Source of the DNA: Gemmatimonadota bacterium
GTDB taxonomy: Bacteria; Gemmatimonadota; Gemmatimonadetes; Gemmatimonadales; GWC2-71-9
DNA: 64,000 nt
Direction: 5' to 3'
NCBI GenBank assembly: GCA_016713435.1
Contig: JADJPD010000010.1
Coordinates: 372,001-436,000, forward strand
Under the pieces are notes generated by a model, which was given only the letters and a program-made list of their open reading frames with translations, ran no database searches and was not told the origin of the DNA. Below are positions 34,569-41,944 of this stretch, one piece after another. How positions within the stretch are numbered: position 1 is the first letter of the stretch; every line of letters starts with the position of its first letter. The position numbers and the translations under genes are program-made.

Positions 34569-34605
34569 CAGGGGCCCGGCCGCCAATGGGCGGACCGGGC
34601 CCCTG
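34569..34605 (+). terminator. Terminator of the miniature transcription unit
   Basis: CAGGGGCCCGG pairs perfectly with CCGGGCCCCTG, and the stem continues inside through CCGCC/GGCGG around AATG. TCACGTTTC follows. Confidence 0.75.
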
Positions 34606-34674
34606 TCACGTTTCACCCACCGGGCTGCCGCAACGTCGTGGCGAGGCGCCCCGCAGGGCATTACGATACCGGCC

Positions 34675-35406
34675 ATGGCCGGCTACTGGTCCGACACGCG
34701 CGCGCCGCGCTACAGCTTCGTCTTTGCCTTCCCGCTGCTCCTCCTCTACGAGGCGCTGGCGCACCTGATCAGCGGGGCCGGCGGCGTCCGGAACGGCGCC
34801 GACGTCCTCCTGAAGAGCCTCTTCACCGTGCTCGGCGGGGCGCACGGGCTCACCGTGTTTGCGGTGGTGGTGCTCGGGAGCGGGCTCGCCCTCATCATTC
34901 ACGACTGGCGCAAGTGCGGCGCGCCGCAGGGCAGTTACTTCGCGGGGATGGCCGTGGAGTCGGTGCTCTATGCGCTGCTCTTCGGGGGCGTCACCAGCAC
35001 GCTCACCGGGCTGGTGCTGCAGGGCCCGTCGGCGCTCTCCCAGGCGGCGGTGGCGCCGCCCGGGCTCGACATGGGCACCGAGCTCATGGTGTCGCTCGGG
35101 GCGGGGTTCTACGAGGAGCTCGTCTTCCGGGTGCTCATCGTGGCCGCGCTCGCCAAGCTGGCCACGGGCGGGTTTGGCTGGCGGCCGTGGGTGGGCGGGG
35201 CGTTCGCCACGGTGCTCGGCGCCTTCATCTTCAGCGCCTTCCACTACATCGGGCCGCTCGGCGACGACCTGCAGCTCACCTCGTTCGTCTTCCGGATGAT
35301 CGCGGGGCTGCTGCTCAGCGCGCTCTTCCTGCTCCGGGGCTTCGGCGTCGCGGCGTGGACACACGCGCTCTACGACGTGTTCCTCACGGTGCGCGGGCTC
35401 GGCTGA
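34675..35406 (+). CDS. CPBP-family intramembrane metalloprotease
   Basis: A 243-residue protein with about six to seven membrane spans. The three CPBP (Abi/Rce1-like) motifs are present: the Glu pair in GAGFYEELVFRVLIV (motif 1), FIFSAFHYIGPLG (motif 2 His), and AAWTHALYDVF (motif 3 His). Such enzymes cleave within or beside the membrane and often act on peptide or prenylated substrates. The neighbouring 20-codon ORF is an obvious but unproven candidate partner. The ATG at 34675 gives a normal N terminus. Confidence 0.88.
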   Translation: MAGYWSDTRAPRYSFVFAFPLLLLYEALAHLISGAGGVRNGADVLLKSLFTVLGGAHGLTVFAVVVLGSGLALIIHDWRKCGAPQGSYFAGMAVESVLYALLFGGVTSTLTGLVLQGPSALSQAAVAPPGLDMGTELMVSLGAGFYEELVFRVLIVAALAKLATGGFGWRPWVGGAFATVLGAFIFSAFHYIGPLGDDLQLTSFVFRMIAGLLLSALFLLRGFGVAAWTHALYDVFLTVRGLG

Positions 35407-35446
35407 AGTGGTGTCGCGGCGGGGGCGTGGGCCGCGCCTCCCCGGC

Positions 35447-36073
35447 TCAGCGCCCCCCCGTCCGCTCCTTGTAGAGCGAGTCGAAGATCTGCCGGTAGAG
35501 CGCCACGGGCTGGGCGCCGGGGATGAGGCCGGCGCGGTCCACGTAGAGGGTGGGGGTGCTGGCCACGCCGGAGCGCGCGGCGCCCTCGGCCTCGCCCTGG
35601 ATGAGGCTCCGGGTCTCGTTGCCCTGGAGGCAGGAGACGAGGTCGGCCCGCGGCACGCCCATGGAGTCGGCGAGGGTGAGCAGGAAGGGCGCCGGGTCCT
35701 TGAGCGGCGCCCACTTGGGCTGGTGCTGGAAGAGCAGGTCGTGCGCCGGCCAGAATTTGCCGAGCCGTGCCGAGCACATGGCAAACTCCGCGGCGGCGAG
35801 GGCGTTCGGGTGGATCTGGGTGAGCGGCAGGTTCACGAAGATCCAGCGCACCTTGCCGGTCTGGACGTAGTCGCGGTCCAGTTCCGGGATCACCTCGAGC
35901 GTCAGCTTGCGGCAGAAGGGGCACTGGAAGTCGGAGAGCTCGTACACCGTGATGGGCGCGTCGGCCTTGCCCTTGGTGCGCTGGGCGAGCATCGGGTCGA
36001 GCTGCGCGGCGGCCGGCGCCGGCGCCAGCAGGGCCAGGCCAGTGACGACGGCGAGAGCGGCGAGAAAGCGCAT
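35447..36073 (-). CDS. DsbA-like periplasmic thiol-disulfide oxidoreductase
   Basis: A 208-residue exported protein. The signal peptide (RFLAALAVVTGLALLAPAPAAAQ) is followed by a thioredoxin fold with a C-P-F-C active site (ELSDFQCPFCRKLTLEVIPEL), a helical insertion (EFAMCSARLGKFWPAHDLLFQ) and the cis-Pro segment GVASTPTLYVD. It belongs to the DsbA/DSBA-like thioredoxin_4 group and would form or shuffle disulfides in exported proteins. The ATG at 36073 starts the signal peptide. It lies 8 nt after the lipoprotein gene in the same direction. Confidence 0.9.
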   Translation of the reverse strand: MRFLAALAVVTGLALLAPAPAAAQLDPMLAQRTKGKADAPITVYELSDFQCPFCRKLTLEVIPELDRDYVQTGKVRWIFVNLPLTQIHPNALAAAEFAMCSARLGKFWPAHDLLFQHQPKWAPLKDPAPFLLTLADSMGVPRADLVSCLQGNETRSLIQGEAEGAARSGVASTPTLYVDRAGLIPGAQPVALYRQIFDSLYKERTGGR

Positions 36074-36081
36074 GGCGGGTC

Positions 36082-36828
36082 TCAGTAGCGGGGCACGCGG
36101 CGACCGGTGGTCTTGTCGAGGATGACGCGCTCCCCGCTCACCTTCACGTTCCAGTACCATTGGCTGTTGGGGTCCCAGGCGTCCCAGGAGCGGGCGTAGA
36201 TCCACCAGTCGCCGGGCGGGAGGCGGAAGCGGGCGCGTCCCTCGGCATCGGTGGAGTCGGAGACCTGTTCCCGGCCGATCCCCTCGGCGAGCTTCTTGGT
36301 CAGGGTATCGTAGCCGGCGTAGGTGCTATCTTCCCAGCGCACCATCTCGATGCGGAGGGAGTCCATCCGCGGCTTGAGGGCGTCGTTGGTGCGTGCGAGG
36401 CGGCGCTGGGCGTCGTCCCGGGCAGCGCGGAGCGCGGTGAGGCTGTCGCCGAGGGCGGCGAAGGCGCGGTAGGCGGTGTCATAGGCGGCGGCGCCGCGGG
36501 GCAGGCTGTCGAGCCGCGCGCGCTCCCGTGCCAGGCGGCGTTCCGTCGCCTGCAGGCGGTAGGCGGCCACCGCGTAGGTGGTGAACGGCGCGCGGTAGGC
36601 CTGGAACAGACTGTCGAGCTGCTGCGTAAGAGCGGCCGGCCGCGGGTTCTTCGCCTCGAAGGTGGCGAGGAGGCTGTCGCGGTCGTAGGGCAGGGCGACG
36701 AGGCCGAGCTTGGCCACCGGCGCGTCCACCGAATCCGGACCGGGAATGGCAACTTGGATCACGACGTCGCGTGGCTTGCAGGCCACCAGCGCGACGAGCA
36801 GCATCGACCACCAGCGGAGCACGGGCAC
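36082..36828 (-). CDS. Lipoprotein with a long coiled-coil region
   Basis: A protein of about 248 residues. From the GTG at 36828 it has a lipoprotein signal (VPVLRWWSMLLVALVAC). The body contains a charged helical stretch (ATERRLARERARLDSLPRG, LRAARDDAQRRLARTNDAL). It ends in a beta domain, ARFRLPPGDWWIYARSWD...WYWNVKVSGERVILDKTTGR, like the carboxypeptidase-regulatory or prealbumin-like folds seen in surface proteins. A promoter (TTGTAG-N17-TAGCTT) lies just upstream. It forms a two-gene unit with the DsbA-like gene. Function unknown. Confidence 0.7.
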   Translation of the reverse strand: MPVLRWWSMLLVALVACKPRDVVIQVAIPGPDSVDAPVAKLGLVALPYDRDSLLATFEAKNPRPAALTQQLDSLFQAYRAPFTTYAVAAYRLQATERRLARERARLDSLPRGAAAYDTAYRAFAALGDSLTALRAARDDAQRRLARTNDALKPRMDSLRIEMVRWEDSTYAGYDTLTKKLAEGIGREQVSDSTDAEGRARFRLPPGDWWIYARSWDAWDPNSQWYWNVKVSGERVILDKTTGRRVPRY

Positions 36829-37717
36829 CCGGCTTTGGCAGAGACGGGGGAAAGCTACCCGCCTGCTCGGGGTCCTACAACTCGCGCTGCCGCTCCTCCT
36901 CGCCGCGCAGGACGCGCGGGTGGAGCGGCTCTTTCCCGCGCAGCCGAGCAACTACCTGACCGACGTCGCGGGGGTGGTCTCCCCCGACGTGGCCGGGCAG
37001 ATCAACGACCTCGCGTCCCGGCTCCGCGCCGCGACCGGGGCGGAACTCGCCGTCGTCACCCTTCCCACCATCGAGGACCAGGCCCCGGGAGACGTGGCGC
37101 TCGCCATCGGGCGGCGCTGGGGCGTGGGTGCCAAGGCCGAGATCGGCGACTCGACCCGCAACGCGGGGATGGTGCTCCTGCTGGTCCCCAAGACCGCCGA
37201 CCACAAGGGCGAGATCTACCTCTCCACCGGGCGCGGCATCGAGGGCATCATCACCGACGCCGAGTCGGGGCGGATGCTCGATGAGATGCTGCCGCAGCTG
37301 CGGCAGGGCGAGTGGGGACCCGCGCTGCTCACCGGCACCCAGGTCATCGCCATGACGGTGGCGCAGGGGTTCGGGGTCACGGACTCCGCGCTCGTGAACG
37401 CCCGGCCGTTCCGGGAGCCGAGTGGCAGCATGAGCCGCAGCACGGTGTTCACCATCATCCTGCTGGTGCTGGTGGTGATGATCATCCTCTCCATCATCAA
37501 CGACGCCAGCGGCGGCGGGCGCGGCGGGCCGCGGAGCGGACGCTCCCGCGGCGGGCGCCACGGGGGCGGGTGGGGCGGATGGGGGGGCGGCCTGGGCGGC
37601 GGGTGGAGCAGTGGGGGATTCGGCGGCGGCGGCTGGGGCGGTGGCAGTGGCGGCGGCTTCGGCGGCTTCGGTGGCGGTGGCGGCTTCAGCGGCGGCGGTG
37701 CCGGCCGCAGCTTCTAG
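36746..37717 (+). CDS. TPM-domain membrane protein (YgcG-like); start uncertain
   Basis: The core is a TPM domain: PAQPSNYLTDVAGVVSPDVAGQINDLASRLRAATGAELAVVTLPTIE, WGVGAKAEIGDSTRNAGMVLLLVPK, then GRGIEGIITDAESGRMLDEML. A transmembrane helix (VFTIILLVLVVMIILSIIND) and a long Gly/Ser/Trp-rich tail follow. A signal-like stretch LLGVLQLALPLLLAAQ lies at 36863, but no ATG/GTG/TTG directly precedes it in frame. The ATG at 36746 overlaps the divergent gene. If one G of the GGGGG at 36846 is extra, a TTG start giving MAETGKATRLLGVLQ would fit. TPM proteins act in membrane or photosystem quality control, and this one is encoded with LemA as in many bacteria. Confidence 0.75.
   Translation: MATWITTSRGLQATSATSSIDHQRSTGTRLWQRRGKATRLLGVLQLALPLLLAAQDARVERLFPAQPSNYLTDVAGVVSPDVAGQINDLASRLRAATGAELAVVTLPTIEDQAPGDVALAIGRRWGVGAKAEIGDSTRNAGMVLLLVPKTADHKGEIYLSTGRGIEGIITDAESGRMLDEMLPQLRQGEWGPALLTGTQVIAMTVAQGFGVTDSALVNARPFREPSGSMSRSTVFTIILLVLVVMIILSIINDASGGGRGGPRSGRSRGGRHGGGWGGWGGGLGGGWSSGGFGGGGWGGGSGGGFGGFGGGGGFSGGGAGRSF
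36852..36880 (-). promoter_or_regulatory. Promoter of the lipoprotein-dsbA unit
   Basis: Minus-strand TTGTAG (36880-36875), 17-bp spacer, TAGCTT (36857-36852). Initiation near 36845 is 17 nt before the GTG at 36828. Confidence 0.5.
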
Positions 37718-37729
37718 CAGGAGGCAGCA

Positions 37730-38449
37730 ATGACCCAGGTGAACGACGCAATCACCCGCTTCCTGGCCGACCTCGACCAGGCGGGCCTCGGCCCCTACAG
37801 CGCGGTGCTGCACGGCTCGGCCGCGCGCGGGGAGTGGATCGCCGGCCAGTCGGACATCAACGTGGTGCTGGTGCTCGAGGCCGTCGACACCAACGTGCTG
37901 GAGCGGCTGCAGGCGCCGCTGCGGAAGTGGGAGCAGGCGGGCGGCGCCCTGCCGCTGCTCCTCACGCGGGCGGAGTGGGTGCGCTCGGCGGATTCCTATC
38001 CGCTCGAGATCGCCGAGATGCGCACCGGCTACACGGTGCTCCGCGGTGAAGACCCGGTGGCCGGCCTCACGGTGCGCCCGGCGGACCTCCGCCAGGCGCT
38101 CGAGCGCGACTGGCGCGGCAAGCTGCTCCGGCTCCGCCAGGGCTACGCCCTGCTCAACGACGACCCGGCGATGCTCGGGGAGTTCGTGCGCCGGAGCCTG
38201 CCGGCCATCCTGTTCCTGGCACGGGGCACCCTGGTGCTGGCGGGGCGCACCCCGCCGCGCGACAGCGTGACGCTGACCCAGGCGCTCGGCACGCTCGCGG
38301 GGTTCGATCCGGACCCCGTCACCCGCATCGTCACCCACCGGGCGGACGCCGCCTGGCGCTGCACCGAGGGGGAGATGCGGGGCTATCTTGCGGCCGTCGA
38401 GGCGGCTGCACGTTACGTGGACCATCATCAGATTGGAGACCGGGGATGA
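37730..38449 (+). CDS. Nucleotidyltransferase-fold protein
   Basis: A 239-residue protein with the pol-beta-type nucleotidyltransferase motif LHGSAARGEWIAGQSDIN near residues 28-45. The usual second Asp of GSxxRG...SDxD is Asn here (SDIN), and later acidic residues are not obvious, so activity may be lost or altered. The C-terminal half is helical, like the DUF-type domains fused to such enzymes. The ribosome-binding site is strong (GGAGG before ATG 37730). It sits between the TPM and LemA genes and its stop overlaps lemA (ATGA), so it belongs to that operon. Substrate unknown. Confidence 0.75.
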   Translation: MTQVNDAITRFLADLDQAGLGPYSAVLHGSAARGEWIAGQSDINVVLVLEAVDTNVLERLQAPLRKWEQAGGALPLLLTRAEWVRSADSYPLEIAEMRTGYTVLRGEDPVAGLTVRPADLRQALERDWRGKLLRLRQGYALLNDDPAMLGEFVRRSLPAILFLARGTLVLAGRTPPRDSVTLTQALGTLAGFDPDPVTRIVTHRADAAWRCTEGEMRGYLAAVEAAARYVDHHQIGDRG

Positions 38450-39009
38450 CGCGTCGTTTCGCTCTCGCACTGCTCGCTACGCTAGCGCTGGGCTCGAGCG
38501 GCTGCGGTTACAACACGATCCAGACGCTCGACGAACAGGTGGGCCGCGCGCAGGGCCAGATCCAGGCCCAGCTGCAGCGGCGCGCCGACCTGATCCCGAA
38601 CCTCGTGGCCACGGTGAAGGGCTACGCGGCCCACGAGGAGGGCGTCTTCACCGCCGTGGCCGACGCGCGCTCGCGCCTGGCGGGGGCGGTGCAGTCCAAC
38701 AACCTGGAGCAGATGGCGGAGGCCAACCAGGCGCTCAATGCGCCCCTCGGGCGGCTGCTGGCCATCTCGGAGGCCTATCCCGAGCTCAAGGCGGACCAGA
38801 ACTTCCGGGCGCTGCAGGATGAGCTGACCGGCACCGAGAACCGGATCGCCACGGCGCGCCAGGACTACAACGATGCGGTGAACTCGTTCAACGGCTACAT
38901 CCGCAAGTTCCCCTACAACCTGACCGCCAAGATGTTCGGCGCGGGCGGGCCCAAGCCGTACTTCCAGGCCCGCGAGGGGGCGGAGGCGGCGCCGGAGGTC
39001 AAGTTCTAG
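38446..39009 (+). CDS. lemA: LemA-family lipoprotein
   Basis: A 187-residue LemA protein. A lipoprotein signal (RRFALALLATLALGSSGC) is followed by GYNTIQTLDEQVGRAQGQIQAQLQRRADLIPNLVATVKGYAAHE, then FRALQDELTGTENRIATARQDYNDAVNSFNGYIRKFP and KPYFQA near the end. These are the standard LemA landmarks. The family forms an alpha-helical bundle of unknown activity and is repeatedly encoded next to TPM-domain proteins, as here. Confidence 0.94.
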   Translation: MTRRFALALLATLALGSSGCGYNTIQTLDEQVGRAQGQIQAQLQRRADLIPNLVATVKGYAAHEEGVFTAVADARSRLAGAVQSNNLEQMAEANQALNAPLGRLLAISEAYPELKADQNFRALQDELTGTENRIATARQDYNDAVNSFNGYIRKFPYNLTAKMFGAGGPKPYFQAREGAEAAPEVKF

Positions 39010-39081
39010 CCCGAGCGGCGCCTTCGCGCGAACACGGGCTGCCTCGCTCGGGGGCGGCTCGTGGGTGTGAACGAGGTCCGG

Positions 39082-39322
39082 TGTGACTCAACGCAGAGGC
39101 GCAGAGGTCGCGGAGGGCCGCAGAGGAACGGCCCGAAGATGGTGGGCTCCCCGCGAGGGGAGCCCATCGTGTTTTTGCGGGTGCCGGGCCGGGTCGGGCA
39201 ACGCCCCCGCCCCCTCACGGCGCCTCACCCAAAATCGCAGAGCCCGGGTCGGCAACATGCCAACCCGGCCTCGATGCCCTCTGCGGCCCTCTGCGACCTC
39301 CGCGCCTCTGCGTTGAGTCACA
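39082..39322. repeat. MITE-like element with 45-bp terminal inverted repeats
   Basis: The sequence from 39082 to 39126 (TGTGACTCAACGCAGAGGCG...) reappears inverted at 39278-39322 with about two mismatches. The 241-bp unit has no ORF of note. It contains a T-tailed hairpin at 39144 and an internal stem (CCGGGTCGGCA with TGCCAACCCGG, 39245-39268). Non-coding, palindromic and flanked by ordinary genes, it looks like a miniature inverted-repeat element. A target-site duplication was not identified. Confidence 0.65.
39144..39176 (+). terminator. T-tailed hairpin inside the inverted-repeat element
   Basis: GGGCTCCCC pairs with GGGGAGCCC around GCGA, followed by ATCGTGTTTTT. It may terminate the TPM-lemA transcript. 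Confidence 0.7.
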
Positions 39323-39337
39323 CCAGGCCCCCCGCCC

Positions 39338-40270
39338 TCAGTCCACCACCGCCTCGGGAAGGACGTAGCGCATCGGGTCCACCGGCTTGCCGTTGACGTG
39401 CACCTCGTATTGGAGGTGTGGCCCGGTGGCGAGGCCGGTGCTGCCCACCTCGGCGATGAGCTGGCCGCGCGCCACGCGCTGGCCCCGCTTGGCCAGGAGC
39501 TTGGAGGCGTGGGCAAAGCGGGTGGTGATGCCGAAGCCGTGGTCGATCTCGATGACGTTGCCATAGCCGGCTTCCCAGCCGGCCGAGAGGACGGTGCCGC
39601 CCGCCGGCGCCTGGATGGGCGAGCCCATCGGGGCGGTGACGTCGATGCCCTCGTGCGGCCGGTTGATGTGCAGGATCGGGTGCGAGCGCATCTTGGCGAA
39701 GGCGCTGGTGAGCCAGCCCGTGGTGGGCAGGATCGACGGCGTGGCCGCCAGGCGCTCGCGGTGCTGCAGCAGGCTGTCCTTGGCCTCGTCGAAGGACGCG
39801 GCCAGCAGGTTGGCGCGACGGATGAGGGCGCCGAGGTCCACGCGGACGTCTGCGGCCCGCTGGCCCAGGACCCCCATCCGGCTCAGTGAGTCGATGCTGG
39901 CGTTGGGGTCGGCGGGGCCGCCGATGCCGGCCTACTGCACCGACGGATCATTGGGCTCGAGGTTGGCCAGCAGGCGGATGCGGGCGTCCCGCGTCGCGAT
40001 GTTCTTGAGGGTGTCGGTGAGCTGGGTGACCTGGCTGTGCATCTGGCCCAGTTCCTCGGCCAGCCGGGCATTCTCCCGCTCCAGCTGCGCCGCCCGCCCC
40101 AGGTCCAGGGACTTGGAGACGGTGCCGTAGCCGAGCAGCAGGGCCAGGAGCGCCACGATCCCGCCGGAGGCCGCCGCGCCCTTGACCAGGCGCTGGGAGA
40201 CCTCAATGGCCCGGCTCGCCCCAGAGCCCGGGGGCACGAGCACGATCGTCCATTTCTTCGGTTCGGGCAT
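39338..40270 (-). pseudogene. M23 (LytM-type) peptidase gene interrupted by an in-frame TAG
   Basis: The gene has 310 codons. The N-terminal part is a membrane anchor (GGIVALLALLLGYGTVS) and a coiled coil (ENARLAEELGQMHSQVTQL). The C-terminal LytM domain has the zinc ligands in RPHEGIDVTAPMG and GPHLQYEVHVNG and would cut peptidoglycan cross-bridges. A TAG at 39934-39932 (codon 113) lies between DPSVQ and AGIGGP in the same frame; a Gln codon (CAG to TAG) would restore continuity. Everything downstream is intact, and a reinitiating ATG at 39877 could still yield the peptidase domain without its anchor. It could be a recent nonsense mutation, a base error or readthrough. Confidence 0.8.
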
Positions 40271-40407
40271 GGCATCCCTGCAAAGAAGGCCGGTGGATAC
40301 CGGAGACCCAAGGAAATCTTGTGCCTGAGGAGTTATCGGCGGGTCGGACCTTCGACCGGAGGCTAACCTACCCCCGGGGCAGGGATGGTCAAGTGCGATT
40401 AATCACT

Positions 40408-40436
40408 GGCAAATCCTTGACTGTCAAGGATTTGCC
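40408..40436 (-). terminator. Hairpin overlapping the metG stop codon
   Basis: A perfect 13-bp stem (GGCAAATCCTTGA with TCAAGGATTTGCC, loop CTG). The metG TGA (40426-40424) lies within it. It is much more A/T-rich than its surroundings. Confidence 0.65.
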
Positions 40437-41944
40437 ACCGGCGGCTTCGGAAAGAGCCCGTCCGGTTTCCGGACCGTGAGGCCAGTCACCTCCGGGTGGG
40501 TGGCCGCATTCCACGCCCGGATCGGGCGGTCCGCCTGTCCAAGAAATTGCCAGAGACTGCCGGCCTTGCCCGGCATGAATGGCCAGGTCAGGACGGCCAG
40601 CCGGAGGAGGCAGCGGGCCAGGGAGGCGAGGGCCTGGTCCAGTTCCGGGTCCCTCCCCTGCTTGGCCAGGGTCCAGGGAGCCACCTGGACGATGTACTGG
40701 TTGGCGGCCGTCACCAGCTCCCAGGCGGCCTCGGCGCCGCCGCGGAGGTCAAACGCATCCATGGCCTCGGCGTAGCCCGCCACGGCCTCGGCGCCGGCCT
40801 CGTCGAGGGGGCTCGGGCCGCCGGCGGGGACCACGCCGGCGCGGTACTTCTCGATCATGGCGAGCGAGCGGCTGGCCAGGTTGCCGAGGCCGTCGGCCAG
40901 GTCGGCGGTGTAGCGCTCGTCGAAGCGCTCCCAGGTGAAGTTGCCGTCGCTGGCAAAGCCCACCTCGCGCAGCAGGAAGTAGCGCAGCGCGTCGGGGCCG
41001 TGGCGGCTGATGGCCTCGCGCAGGTCGAGGCGGACGCCGGCGCTCTTCGAGAAGCGGTCGCCGCCGTAGTAGATGAAGCCGTGGGCCCACACCCGCTCCG
41101 GCACCGGCTCGCCCGCGGCGTGGAGCATCGCGGGCCAGATCACGCAGTGGAAGCGGGTGATGTCCTTGCCGATGACGTGGAGCTGCGCCGGCCAGGTGGC
41201 GCCGGAGCCGGCGAAGCGGCGCGCGGTCCAGTAGTTGGGGAGCGCGTCGAACCAGACGTAGGTGGTCTGCTGCTCGCCGGTGCTGAGGGGGCGGGGGAAG
41301 GGAATGCCCCACGAGAAGCGGCTCCGGCTGGCGGAGACGTCCTCGAGCCCCTGGCGCAGCAGGCCCAGGATCTCGTTGCGGCGGACCTCGGGCTGGATGA
41401 ACTGCGGGTTGTCGGCGAGGAGCTTCTCGAGGAAGCCCTGGTAGCGCGAGAGGCGGAAGAACCAGTTCCGCTCCGTCACCTCCTCCAGCGTGCGGGTGGG
41501 GTGCAGCACGCACTTGCCGTCCACGATGTCCGCGTCGGTCTTGAACGACTCGCAGCCGACACAGTAGAGCCCGGTGTAGGCGCGCTCGTAGAAGTCGTCG
41601 GGGTTGCGGGCGAAGATCTGCTCGATCAGCGCCTGCACGCCGGCGTGATGCTCGGGCCGGGTGGTGCGGATGAACTGGTCGCGGGAAATGAGCAGCTCAT
41701 CCCAGGTCTGCTCGAAGGTGGCGGCCACCTCGTCCACCAGCGCCTGCGGGGTGGTGCCACGGTCCACGGCGGTCTGCGCCACCTTCTGGCCGTGCTCGTC
41801 CATGCCGATCAGGAACCAGACGTCGTCGCCGCGGAGCCGGCGGTAGCGGGCGATGCAGTCGGCGCCGACCTTCTCGAAGGCGTGCCCCATGTGGGGATCG
41901 CCGTTGGCATAGTCAATGGCGGTGGTGAGGAAAAACGACGCCAC
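40424..41944 (-). CDS. metG: Methionyl-tRNA synthetase
   Basis: A 506-residue class I synthetase that charges tRNA-Met. The HIGH-type motif is DPHMGHAFEKVGADC near residue 17 and the KMSKS-type loop is DRFSKSAG. A single zinc knuckle (CVGCESFKTDADIVDGKCVLH) indicates the one-metal form. The C-terminal EMAP/OB tRNA-binding domain is absent, as in many bacteria. The GTG start directly follows the ricT stop, so the two are translationally coupled. Confidence 0.96.
   Translation of the reverse strand: MASFFLTTAIDYANGDPHMGHAFEKVGADCIARYRRLRGDDVWFLIGMDEHGQKVAQTAVDRGTTPQALVDEVAATFEQTWDELLISRDQFIRTTRPEHHAGVQALIEQIFARNPDDFYERAYTGLYCVGCESFKTDADIVDGKCVLHPTRTLEEVTERNWFFRLSRYQGFLEKLLADNPQFIQPEVRRNEILGLLRQGLEDVSASRSRFSWGIPFPRPLSTGEQQTTYVWFDALPNYWTARRFAGSGATWPAQLHVIGKDITRFHCVIWPAMLHAAGEPVPERVWAHGFIYYGGDRFSKSAGVRLDLREAISRHGPDALRYFLLREVGFASDGNFTWERFDERYTADLADGLGNLASRSLAMIEKYRAGVVPAGGPSPLDEAGAEAVAGYAEAMDAFDLRGGAEAAWELVTAANQYIVQVAPWTLAKQGRDPELDQALASLARCLLRLAVLTWPFMPGKAGSLWQFLGQADRPIRAWNAATHPEVTGLTVRKPDGLFPKPPVANP

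Noticed and set aside
39082..39322. CRISPR array or tRNA-derived repeat
   Set aside because: There is one inverted pair, not spaced direct repeats, and no cas gene or tRNA fold.
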